Shown piece after piece: positions 1-5,942 of a DNA stretch of 7,199 nucleotides. The notes under the pieces were generated by a model that saw nothing but the letters and a program-made list of their open reading frames with translations, was not told the origin of the DNA and searched no databases. The stretch spans positions 1-7,199 of the forward strand of contig CAMLER010000252.1 of NCBI GenBank assembly GCA_946478915.1, read 5' to 3'. Positions within the stretch are counted from its first letter, which is position 1. Each line of letters begins with the position of its first letter. Source of the DNA: an uncultured Chryseolinea sp. (lineage in GTDB: Bacteria; Bacteroidota; Bacteroidia; Cytophagales; Cyclobacteriaceae). The translations under genes were made by a program, and so were the position numbers.

Positions 1-1485
1 ATTCAAAGTGCTATTGATAGCTTCATTGTTTTCCTGTGTTACCACATTAACACCTAAAACGGTGCGCATTTCCAGATCTTTTGTAATGTTAAGATTGGTG
101 TAGACGCTACCCAGGGTTGTCTGTGTATTCAAAATATATTTCCGGCCGAACAAACGGTGCATAGAGCTCATCGTTCCTTCAGCATTTGGATAGTCCCTGT
201 TATTGGCAAATTTGCCGTCCTCGTATCTCACTGGCAGGAATGGGAAATCCTCCACGATCTGACGTCCGACCTGATCGGTAATATCCACCAGATTTTCTGA
301 TTGATTATTATAACTCAGGGTACCTCCCACTTTCAACCATTTTTTTACCTGATCATCAATGGTAAATCTGCCCGAATAACGGGTAAGGTAGGATTGCTTC
401 AGAAAACCTTGATCATCCCTGTATCCAAGAGATAACGTATAGGTTGTGCGCTCATTTCCGCCGCTGAATCCCAACTGGTGATTTTGTGATACCTTATGTT
501 GCGTGGTCTCCTCCAGCCAATCCGTATCATATAAATTGTTACCATTAGCATCCCAGACACGGGGATCTACTCGACGCAAAGCAGGATTCAGGTGCGTGTA
601 TTTACCGGAGCCCCAACCTACAGGATCGAACTTTTCCATATTGCGCCATGCTAGTTCTTCCACGGCCATATATTCCGCAGCATTAAGGACTTCCCTTTTG
701 TTCGGTCCAATAGTAGGCACGCTGAAATCAACATCGTAAGTGATTTTTCCTTCACCAGATTTTCCGCGCTTGGTAGTGATAAGAATAACACCGTTCGCGC
801 CTCTTGCACCATAAATTGCAGTAGATGAAGCGTCCTTCAATACTTCAACTGAAACTATGTCATTCGGATTCAGATAGTCAATTGACTGGCTGAACTGGTC
901 CTGGTTCCCCTGTGGCAACTGCACTCCATCGACAACGTAGAGCGGATTGTTGGATGAATTAATTGAGCTGAATCCGCGGATCCTCACGTTTGACTTTCCA
1001 CCTGGACGACCGGAGTTCGTATTTACCTGGACTCCGGCTATCTTACCTGCCAACGCCTGGTTAAGTGAAGTGGCCGGACGCTCCTGGAGCTTGTCGGCAC
1101 TTACGGAACCCACCGCACCGGTAAGGTCAGATCGTTTTTGAGTACCATAACCGATAACGACCACCTCATCTAGTGAAGTGGCATCCTGTTCCAATGCCAG
1201 ATCAATCGTCGTACGATCGGCAACGGGCACCTCGGTAGTCTTATAACCAACAAACGTAAATACAAGGGTCGCATTTTGAGGTACAGAAATGCTAAAGGTT
1301 CCTTGCGCACTTGTCACCGTACCTTGTGGTGTACCTTTCACCAGTACGTTCACGCCAGGCATGCCAGCGCCTGTTTCGTCGACAACGGTACCCGTCACTA
1401 CTCGTTCTTGCGCCAACGTCACTGATGCAAACATCAGCATCAGCCACGCCAGAGACAAACTCAATCTTTTGTAGGGTTTCTTCAT
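1..1485 (-). CDS. SusC/RagA-family TonB-linked outer-membrane receptor, N-terminal part (runs off left edge)
   Basis: Reading the minus strand from an ATG at 1485 gives 495 open codons to position 1 with no stop, so the gene is cut by the window edge at about half of the usual ~1000 residues of SusC proteins. Residues 1-25 form a signal peptide (MKKPYKR, then a hydrophobic stretch ending TLAQ). Residues ~28-100 are a carboxypeptidase-regulatory-like beta domain (VTGTVVDETGAGMPGVNV). A TonB box follows at 104-114 (SLDEVVVIGYG). The plug domain carries the SusC hallmarks VRIRGFSS (167-174), NPLYVVDGV (180-188) and KDASSTAIYGARGANGV (217-233), and the start of the barrel follows. There is no STN domain, so no sign of anti-sigma signalling. 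An in-frame ATG two codons upstream (1491) is an alternative start; neither has a Shine-Dalgarno, which is normal for the phylum. The family imports oligosaccharides or other large nutrients together with a SusD lipoprotein, which would be expected beyond the left edge. The substrate cannot be read from the sequence. Confidence 0.95.
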   Translation of the reverse strand, partial: MKKPYKRLSLSLAWLMLMFASVTLAQERVVTGTVVDETGAGMPGVNVLVKGTPQGTVTSAQGTFSISVPQNATLVFTFVGYKTTEVPVADRTTIDLALEQDATSLDEVVVIGYGTQKRSDLTGAVGSVSADKLQERPATSLNQALAGKIAGVQVNTNSGRPGGKSNVRIRGFSSINSSNNPLYVVDGVQLPQGNQDQFSQSIDYLNPNDIVSVEVLKDASSTAIYGARGANGVILITTKRGKSGEGKITYDVDFSVPTIGPNKREVLNAAEYMAVEELAWRNMEKFDPVGWGSGKYTHLNPALRRVDPRVWDANGNNLYDTDWLEETTQHKVSQNHQLGFSGGNERTTYTLSLGYRDDQGFLKQSYLTRYSGRFTIDDQVKKWLKVGGTLSYNNQSENLVDITDQVGRQIVEDFPFLPVRYEDGKFANNRDYPNAEGTMSSMHRLFGRKYILNTQTTLGSVYTNLNITKDLEMRTVLGVNVVTQENNEAINSTLN

Positions 1486-1607
1486 AATCATTAGGATTGT
1501 TTAGTGGATTTTGTTGAACAACTACTTCCACTCATCAAAAATGACGAGGGGAAGATGGTCCGAATGTATTACAAAATCGGACGGTCGGTCGCCGGAAGGA
1601 ATATTAT

Positions 1608-1631
1608 ATTTACGAAACCGGTTTCGTAAAT
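1608..1631. promoter_or_regulatory. Perfect 24-bp palindrome, probable LacI-family operator
   Basis: The left half ATTTACGAAACC (1608-1619) is followed with no spacer by its exact reverse complement (1620-1631). All 12 base pairs match and symmetry ends at 1607/1632. The core GAAACCGGTTTC has the central CG step flanked by A and T runs that is typical of LacI-family operators (compare the general pattern TGnAAnCGnTTnCA). It lies 122 bases upstream of the receptor start and 225 bases upstream of the dehydrogenase start, so one dimeric regulator could act on either or both units. No regulator gene is in the window. Assignment to LacI rather than another palindrome-binding family is inference from the core sequence. 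Confidence 0.75.
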
Positions 1632-1811
1632 TGTTAACGCAAACGCAATATGCGAGACTTGTTTTTGAATGAATGATAAGTGTTTCTTTTCGCACACCTC
1701 AACAATATAATTCTCCCTTGTAATTGTTAGTTTAAAAAATTAAATATGCGTAGTTTATGTGTTCTGGTGTTAATGAATTGTGATCTTGTTTTGCACGGAG
1801 GCGGTTCATCT

Positions 1812-1850
1812 ATGCTCATTTTTTCTACCGTAATAATTTATTTCTTCTAA
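1812..1850 (+). CDS. Possible 12-codon leader reading frame upstream of the GMC gene
   Basis: An ATG at 1812 opens a 12-codon frame, MLIFSTVIIYFF, ending in TAA at 1848-1850. It is in the same frame as the GMC gene, whose ATG comes six bases after the stop. A GGAGG sequence at 1797-1801 lies 10 bases before this ATG, slightly far for a Shine-Dalgarno but the only such sequence nearby. It could be a translated leader coupling ribosomes to the downstream start, or simply chance in AT-rich DNA. Bacteroidota rarely rely on Shine-Dalgarno pairing, which lowers the odds. Confidence 0.15.
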   Translation: MLIFSTVIIYFF

Positions 1851-1856
1851 TCTTCT

Positions 1857-3599
1857 ATGCCTGAATTTCAAATTAAAAAAACCGCCAAGGCCTATGACGT
1901 CTGTATTGTTGGCTCGGGGGCAGGTGGTGGTATGGCAGCATATGTCTTAGCAAATGCTGGTGTAAAAGTTGTATTGCTTGAAGCGGGACCACTCTATGAT
2001 CCTGCAAAGAATGTTACACAATTAAAGTGGCCGTGGGAATCTCCCCGTCGTGGTGCAAGCACACCTTACCGACACTTTGGCGATTTCGATGCCGCATATG
2101 GTGGCTGGGAACTGGAGGGCGAACCCTATACACGAAAGAATGGAACACAGTTTGATTGGTTTCGATCTAGAATGGTCGGCGGCCGCACCAATCACTGGGG
2201 AAGGATTTCTCTCCGTTTTGGACCAAATGATTTTAAACACAAGAGCGTTGATGGACTTGGCGATGACTGGCCTATCAGCTATGAGGATGTCGCTCCATTC
2301 TACGATAAAGTGGACCAACTTGTAGGTGTGTTTGGTTCGAAGGAAAATTTGCCGAATGATCCAGATAGTATTTTTCTTCCTCCTCCGAAACCACGATTAC
2401 ACGAACTCTTTATCAAAGAAGCAGGAACCAAGCTGCAAATTCCGGTTATACCCGCGCGACTATCCATCTTGACGAAACCGATTAATAAGGAGCGGGGTGC
2501 GTGTTTCTATTGTTCACAATGCAATAGAGGCTGTACCGTATATGCCGATTTCTCCTCCTCATCGGTTTTGGTGAAGCCTGCTATTGCCACTGGAAACGTC
2601 GATATCATTCCAAATGCAATGGCAAGAGAAGTTCTCACCGACAATGAAGGAAAAGCAACTGGTATTTCCTTTGTCAATAAGGATGACATGCAGGAATACA
2701 CAGTTTCTGCTAAGGTTGTGATACTCGCTGCCAGCGCGTGTGAGTCTGCGCGTCTCCTGTTAAATTCAAAGTCTTCCAGAAATCCTAACGGTCTGGCTAA
2801 TGCCAGCGGTGTCGTAGGAAAGTATCTCCATGATTCTACCGGTACTGATATGGGTGGTATCCTTCCCAAACTCATCGGCCGTAAGCGTTATAACGAAGAT
2901 GGTGTTGGCGGTATGCACGTTTATTCACCCTGGTGGCTTGACAATAAAAAATTGAATTTCCCCAGAGGGTATCATATTGAATATTACGGAGGCATGGGAA
3001 TGCCTGGATACGGCTTTGGATTTGGTATGCAATCCACCAATGGTAAGTATCCTGGTCGCGATGGTAAAGTAAAGGAAGCAGGTGGCTATGGCGCATCATT
3101 AAAAGATGACTACCGCTATTTTTATGGTGCGCATTTCGGAATGTCCGGACGCGGAGAGGCTGTTGCTCGCGAAGACAATTATTGCGAGATCGATCCATCG
3201 ACTGTTGACAAGTTTGGAATTCCTGTTCTTCGCTTTCACTATAAATGGAGCGATTATGAAATTCAGCAAGCAAAACACATGAAGGAAACTTTTGCTGAGA
3301 TCATTACTACAATGGGCGGCGTGATTACGTGGGGTAATGATGGAACTCCTGAAAACGAATATGGACTGGCCGCACCCGGAAGAATTATCCATGAGGTTGG
3401 AACAACCAGAATGGGAAATGATCCGAAAAAATCTGCCGTTAACAAATTTAACCAGGCGCACGATTGCAAAAATTTATTTGTAGTAGATGGGGGACCGTTC
3501 GTTTCCCAGGCAGACAAGAATCCTACTTGGACAATAATGGCGCTTTCCATGAGAGCATCTGAGTATATCATTGATGAGTTGAAGAAACAAAACATCTGA
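1857..3599 (+). CDS. GMC-family FAD-dependent sugar/alcohol dehydrogenase, catalytic subunit
   Basis: This 580-residue protein is a flavoprotein oxidising a sugar or alcohol hydroxyl. The FAD-binding Rossmann motif GSGAGGG is at 19-25, with the ribose-binding Glu at 42 (LLEAG). A second GMC signature, GGRTNHWGR, is at 108-116. The C-terminal domain carries HEVGTTRMG with the predicted catalytic His512, and NPTWTIMALSMR (from Asn555) gives the usual second active-site residue, here Asn (glucose oxidase has His). Residues 216-226 hold four cysteines, C216, C219, C222 and C226. C216-x5-C222-x3-C226 matches the spacing I recall for the [3Fe-4S] ligands of bacterial FAD-dependent glucose dehydrogenase, so an Fe-S relay is plausible. 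No signal peptide is present. The next gene, 34 bases on, encodes a small subunit with a Tat signal, which in this family exports the folded catalytic subunit. The start is fixed by an in-frame TAA at 1848-1850; the next ATG lies beyond the FAD motif. Glucoside 3-dehydrogenase, glucose dehydrogenase and gluconate 2-dehydrogenase large subunits are all related; the substrate is undetermined. Confidence 0.92.
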   Translation: MPEFQIKKTAKAYDVCIVGSGAGGGMAAYVLANAGVKVVLLEAGPLYDPAKNVTQLKWPWESPRRGASTPYRHFGDFDAAYGGWELEGEPYTRKNGTQFDWFRSRMVGGRTNHWGRISLRFGPNDFKHKSVDGLGDDWPISYEDVAPFYDKVDQLVGVFGSKENLPNDPDSIFLPPPKPRLHELFIKEAGTKLQIPVIPARLSILTKPINKERGACFYCSQCNRGCTVYADFSSSSVLVKPAIATGNVDIIPNAMAREVLTDNEGKATGISFVNKDDMQEYTVSAKVVILAASACESARLLLNSKSSRNPNGLANASGVVGKYLHDSTGTDMGGILPKLIGRKRYNEDGVGGMHVYSPWWLDNKKLNFPRGYHIEYYGGMGMPGYGFGFGMQSTNGKYPGRDGKVKEAGGYGASLKDDYRYFYGAHFGMSGRGEAVAREDNYCEIDPSTVDKFGIPVLRFHYKWSDYEIQQAKHMKETFAEIITTMGGVITWGNDGTPENEYGLAAPGRIIHEVGTTRMGNDPKKSAVNKFNQAHDCKNLFVVDGGPFVSQADKNPTWTIMALSMRASEYIIDELKKQNI

Positions 3600-3633
3600 G
3601 CTTACGCCAATCAAATAACTGAATCTTATAAAC

Positions 3634-4293
3634 ATGGACAGAAGAAAATATTTAAAAACCCTTGCCGTCACATCGGTCGGCGCAGTTGGAATACTTAACA
3701 ATTCATGCGACACCGCACCAAAACAGGAAGTAAAGGCCGCGGATCCGGAATTTACTATAGACCGTACTCCTGCGGAACTTGCTCGTGAAAAAAAACTTTT
3801 GAGTGAGAAATTTTTCGACGATCACGAAATGAAGACTATTGGCATCCTGGCAGACATTATAATTCCAAAAGATGAAGTGTCGGGTAGCGCCACCGATGCG
3901 GGCGTTCCTGCCTTTATTGAATTCATTGTGAAAGATCAGCCAAGATATCAAACCCCATTGCGCGGCGGAATCAAGTGGCTTGACATGCAAAGTTTGAAGC
4001 GGTTCAATTCCGATTTTGCAGCTCTTAAAGCGGAGCAACAAATCGAGATCGTGGATGATATCGCGTTCCCTGAGAAAGCAAAACCTGAACTGCAGCAAGG
4101 CGTTGCGTTTTTTAATACCATGCGAGACCTCACGGCTTGCGGATTTTTTACTAGCGAGATTGGAATAAAAGATCTGGGATATGTAGGCAACAGGCCAAAC
4201 CAATGGGATGGCGTGCCTGAAGATGTTCTTGCTCAATACGGACTAAAGTATGATGAACGGACGCTTGCCGAAAGCGTGAAGTTCGATACGTGA
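3634..4293 (+). CDS. Gluconate 2-dehydrogenase subunit 3 family protein (Tat-bearing small subunit)
   Basis: The 219-residue product begins MDRRKYLKTLAV, a twin-arginine motif at residues 3-4 followed by a hydrophobic stretch to about residue 21, then LNNSC with Cys25. This suggests Tat export, possibly as a lipoprotein, though Asn at -3 makes a poor lipobox. The mature part fits the family: FFDDHEMKTIGILADIIIP (60-78), a TDAGVPAFIEFIV segment (87-99), and the C-terminal GYVGNRPNQWDGVP (182-195). In characterised FAD-dependent glucose and gluconate dehydrogenases this small (gamma) subunit binds the GMC flavoprotein and carries its Tat signal. The gene sits 34 bases after the GMC gene and 37 bases before the next ATG, as expected for one operon. 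A cytochrome c subunit, the usual third partner in gluconate dehydrogenase, is not in this window, so the electron acceptor is unknown. Confidence 0.88.
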   Translation: MDRRKYLKTLAVTSVGAVGILNNSCDTAPKQEVKAADPEFTIDRTPAELAREKKLLSEKFFDDHEMKTIGILADIIIPKDEVSGSATDAGVPAFIEFIVKDQPRYQTPLRGGIKWLDMQSLKRFNSDFAALKAEQQIEIVDDIAFPEKAKPELQQGVAFFNTMRDLTACGFFTSEIGIKDLGYVGNRPNQWDGVPEDVLAQYGLKYDERTLAESVKFDT

Positions 4294-4330
4294 TGGAAAA
4301 TTTTGGATTATAATTATTGAATTGTCAACT

Positions 4331-5788
4331 ATGAAAAAGAAATCGATAAAGAATTCCCAAAACATTTCGAGGCGGAAGTTTATTGCAGCAGGAGTAGCGG
4401 CTTCCGCTTTTACCATTGTTCCGCGATTTGTGTTGGGCGGACCCGGGTACAGAGCGCCAAGCGATATGTTGCGCGTTGCAGGCATCGGAGTTGGTGGTAA
4501 AGGTGAAAGCGATATAGCTAGTTTTGCGAAAAGTGGGAAAGCAAATATTGTTGCCTTATGCGACGTGGACGACAGGAGAGCTGCAAAATCTGTGTCCTCT
4601 TTTCCAAAGGCAAAGTATTATAAGGACTACCGCGTCATGCTCGAAAAGGAGCAAAAAAATATCGATGCTGTTTCAGTTTCAACCCCGGATCACAACCATG
4701 CTGTGCAGGCCATGGCGGCAATGCAGCTTGGCAAACATGTCTATGTACAAAAGCCTTTGACGCATGACATCTATGAAGCGAGGATGCTGACCGAAGCAGC
4801 GAAAAAATACAAAGTGGTAACCCAAATGGGCAACCAGGGCGCTTCAGGCGATGGAGTTCGTCAGCTGATGGAATGGTACAACGCAGGGACTATTGGTGAT
4901 GTCCACACTGTTTATTGCTGGACTAACAGACCCGTCTGGCCACAAGGTATTCCCTGGTCGGACAAGAAAGCGCCGGTGCCTAAGGAACTTGACTGGGATC
5001 TTTGGCTTGGCACAGCGCCCTATAAAGAATATGTGGAGAAAATTGTTCCGTTCAATTGGCGCGGTTGGTGGGATTATGGCACGGGCGCTCTTGGCGACAT
5101 GGCATGTCATATCGTTGAGCCCCCATTCCGTGTGCTTGGACTCAACTATCCCACCGCAGTGACGGCATCCGTTGGCAGTGTATACGTTGACGAATTCAAG
5201 CGAGGATACTTTCCAGAAAGCTGCCCACCTTCATCCCATATAGTGCTCACTTTTCCAGAGAGAAATGGAAAGTCCGCTGTAAAAATGCATTGGATGGATG
5301 GCGGTATTCAACCAGAAAGACCTGAGGAGCTTGGTCCGAATGAAACAATGGGAGACGGTGGAAATGGCGTAGTTTTTATAGGCACGAAAGGTAAAATGAT
5401 GTGTGGTACTTATGGTATGTATCCAAGCCTCATTCCCACATCAAGAAATCAGGAAGTTAAAGTACCTCAAACCATCAAGCGTGTTCCTAATGGAGCTGAA
5501 GGCCACTATGCACAATGGGTAGAAGCTTCCATCGCAGGGTACGGCAAAATGGAAGTAAGTTCCCCATTTGATATAGCTGGACCGTTGACAGAGACGATCC
5601 TTATGGGAAACCTTGCTATCCGAAGCCACGATATACGGACGCCGAAGAAGGATAAACCGAATGAATTCGATTATCCTGGCCGCAACATCAAGCTATTGTG
5701 GGATGGAGCAAATATGAAGATCACGAACTTCGATGCTGCAAATCAGTTTGTAAAGCGTGAATATAGGAGTGGATGGAAATTGGGGTGA
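4331..5788 (+). CDS. Tat-exported Gfo/Idh/MocA-family oxidoreductase, copy 1
   Basis: This is a 485-residue NAD(P)-dependent sugar oxidoreductase predicted to act in the periplasm. The Tat signal has SRRKFIAAG at 13-21 with a hydrophobic run to ~35. The Rossmann motif GIGVGGKG is at 51-58 and the cofactor-selecting acid in CDVDDR at 77-82. The STPDHNH segment (117-123) precedes QKP at 140-142, where the classic family motif is EKP. The catalytic-type motif GDMACHIVE (255-263) supplies Asp256 and His260. WTNRPVWPQG (197-206) and NWRGWWDYG (242-250) are typical of the exported subgroup. I place the start at ATG 4331, not at an in-frame TTG nine bases earlier, because the paralogue downstream begins with a similar lysine-rich N-terminus. 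By analogy with glucose-fructose oxidoreductase of Zymomonas, the cofactor is probably bound tightly before export. The reaction is unknown; redox of a sugar or keto-sugar is likely. Confidence 0.92.
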   Translation: MKKKSIKNSQNISRRKFIAAGVAASAFTIVPRFVLGGPGYRAPSDMLRVAGIGVGGKGESDIASFAKSGKANIVALCDVDDRRAAKSVSSFPKAKYYKDYRVMLEKEQKNIDAVSVSTPDHNHAVQAMAAMQLGKHVYVQKPLTHDIYEARMLTEAAKKYKVVTQMGNQGASGDGVRQLMEWYNAGTIGDVHTVYCWTNRPVWPQGIPWSDKKAPVPKELDWDLWLGTAPYKEYVEKIVPFNWRGWWDYGTGALGDMACHIVEPPFRVLGLNYPTAVTASVGSVYVDEFKRGYFPESCPPSSHIVLTFPERNGKSAVKMHWMDGGIQPERPEELGPNETMGDGGNGVVFIGTKGKMMCGTYGMYPSLIPTSRNQEVKVPQTIKRVPNGAEGHYAQWVEASIAGYGKMEVSSPFDIAGPLTETILMGNLAIRSHDIRTPKKDKPNEFDYPGRNIKLLWDGANMKITNFDAANQFVKREYRSGWKLG

Positions 5789-5799
5789 ATGGAATTCAA

Positions 5800-5872
5800 T
5801 TCACCACAGAGACACGGAGGCACAGAGTAAGAAAATAAGATAACTCTCCATGAGCTGAGCTTCCTTGGTTAA
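5800..5872. repeat. Octamer-periodic CACAGAG repeat within an imperfect inverted repeat
   Basis: Three units, CACAGAGA (5805-5812), CACGGAGG (5813-5820) and CACAGAGT (5821-5828), follow each other without gaps, giving 8-base periodicity. About 17 bases later, 5846-5872 is a decayed reverse complement: it starts CTCCATGAG and ends CTTGGTTAA, facing TTCACC at 5800-5805 on the left. The middle of the stem pairs poorly. From memory, sequences of the form ACCACAGAGACACAGAGG recur between genes in many environmental bacteria. That recollection needs a search. It lies between the two Gfo/Idh/MocA genes. There is no T-run, so I do not call it a terminator. Confidence 0.6.
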
Positions 5873-5942
5873 TGTGCTATTCTAAAATTATTGCCTCATC
5901 ATCTGATTACAGAACGACTGAAATAAATGAACAATATTTAAT

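Larger units (their letters stand above)
1486..1856. other. Divergent intergenic region between receptor and dehydrogenase operon
   Basis: About 370 bases separate the start codons of the two divergent transcription units, so the promoters for both should lie here. The region is AT-rich, especially 1700-1760 and 1820-1856. It contains the 24-bp palindrome at 1608-1631 and a possible 12-codon reading frame at 1812-1850, both listed separately. I looked for the Bacteroidota promoter pattern (TTTG near -33, TAnnTTTG near -7) on both strands and found only partial matches, for example TAGTTTAT around 1750 on the plus strand, without a convincing partner at the right spacing. I see no tRNA, riboswitch or terminator here. 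Confidence 0.7.

Noticed and set aside
503..1474. Plus-strand open frames across the receptor region
   Set aside because: The minus strand codes continuously for SusC from 1485 to 1, with all hallmark motifs, so these are antisense shadows.
1701..1728. Small inverted repeat AACAAT / ATTGTT as a hairpin or second operator
   Set aside because: Only six pairs with a 16-base AT-rich loop, which is expected by chance in this composition.
1736..1760. TAGTTTAT as a -7 promoter element for the GMC operon
   Set aside because: The last base of TAnnTTTG does not match, and no TTTG sits at a suitable upstream distance.
2022..3713. Long minus-strand open frames opposite the GMC gene and its start-proximal neighbour
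   Set aside because: They overlap a strongly supported gene, show no recognisable domain, contain low-complexity or odd composition, and lie in a region of continuous plus-strand coding.
4322..4330. TTG start nine bases before the ATG of Gfo/Idh/MocA copy 1
   Set aside because: It would add only three residues, has no Shine-Dalgarno, and the paralogue's ATG-initiated N-terminus aligns with the ATG at 4331.
5789..5942. Transcription terminator between the two Gfo/Idh/MocA genes
   Set aside because: The inverted repeat pairs poorly in the middle and is not followed by a T-run, so termination cannot be supported.
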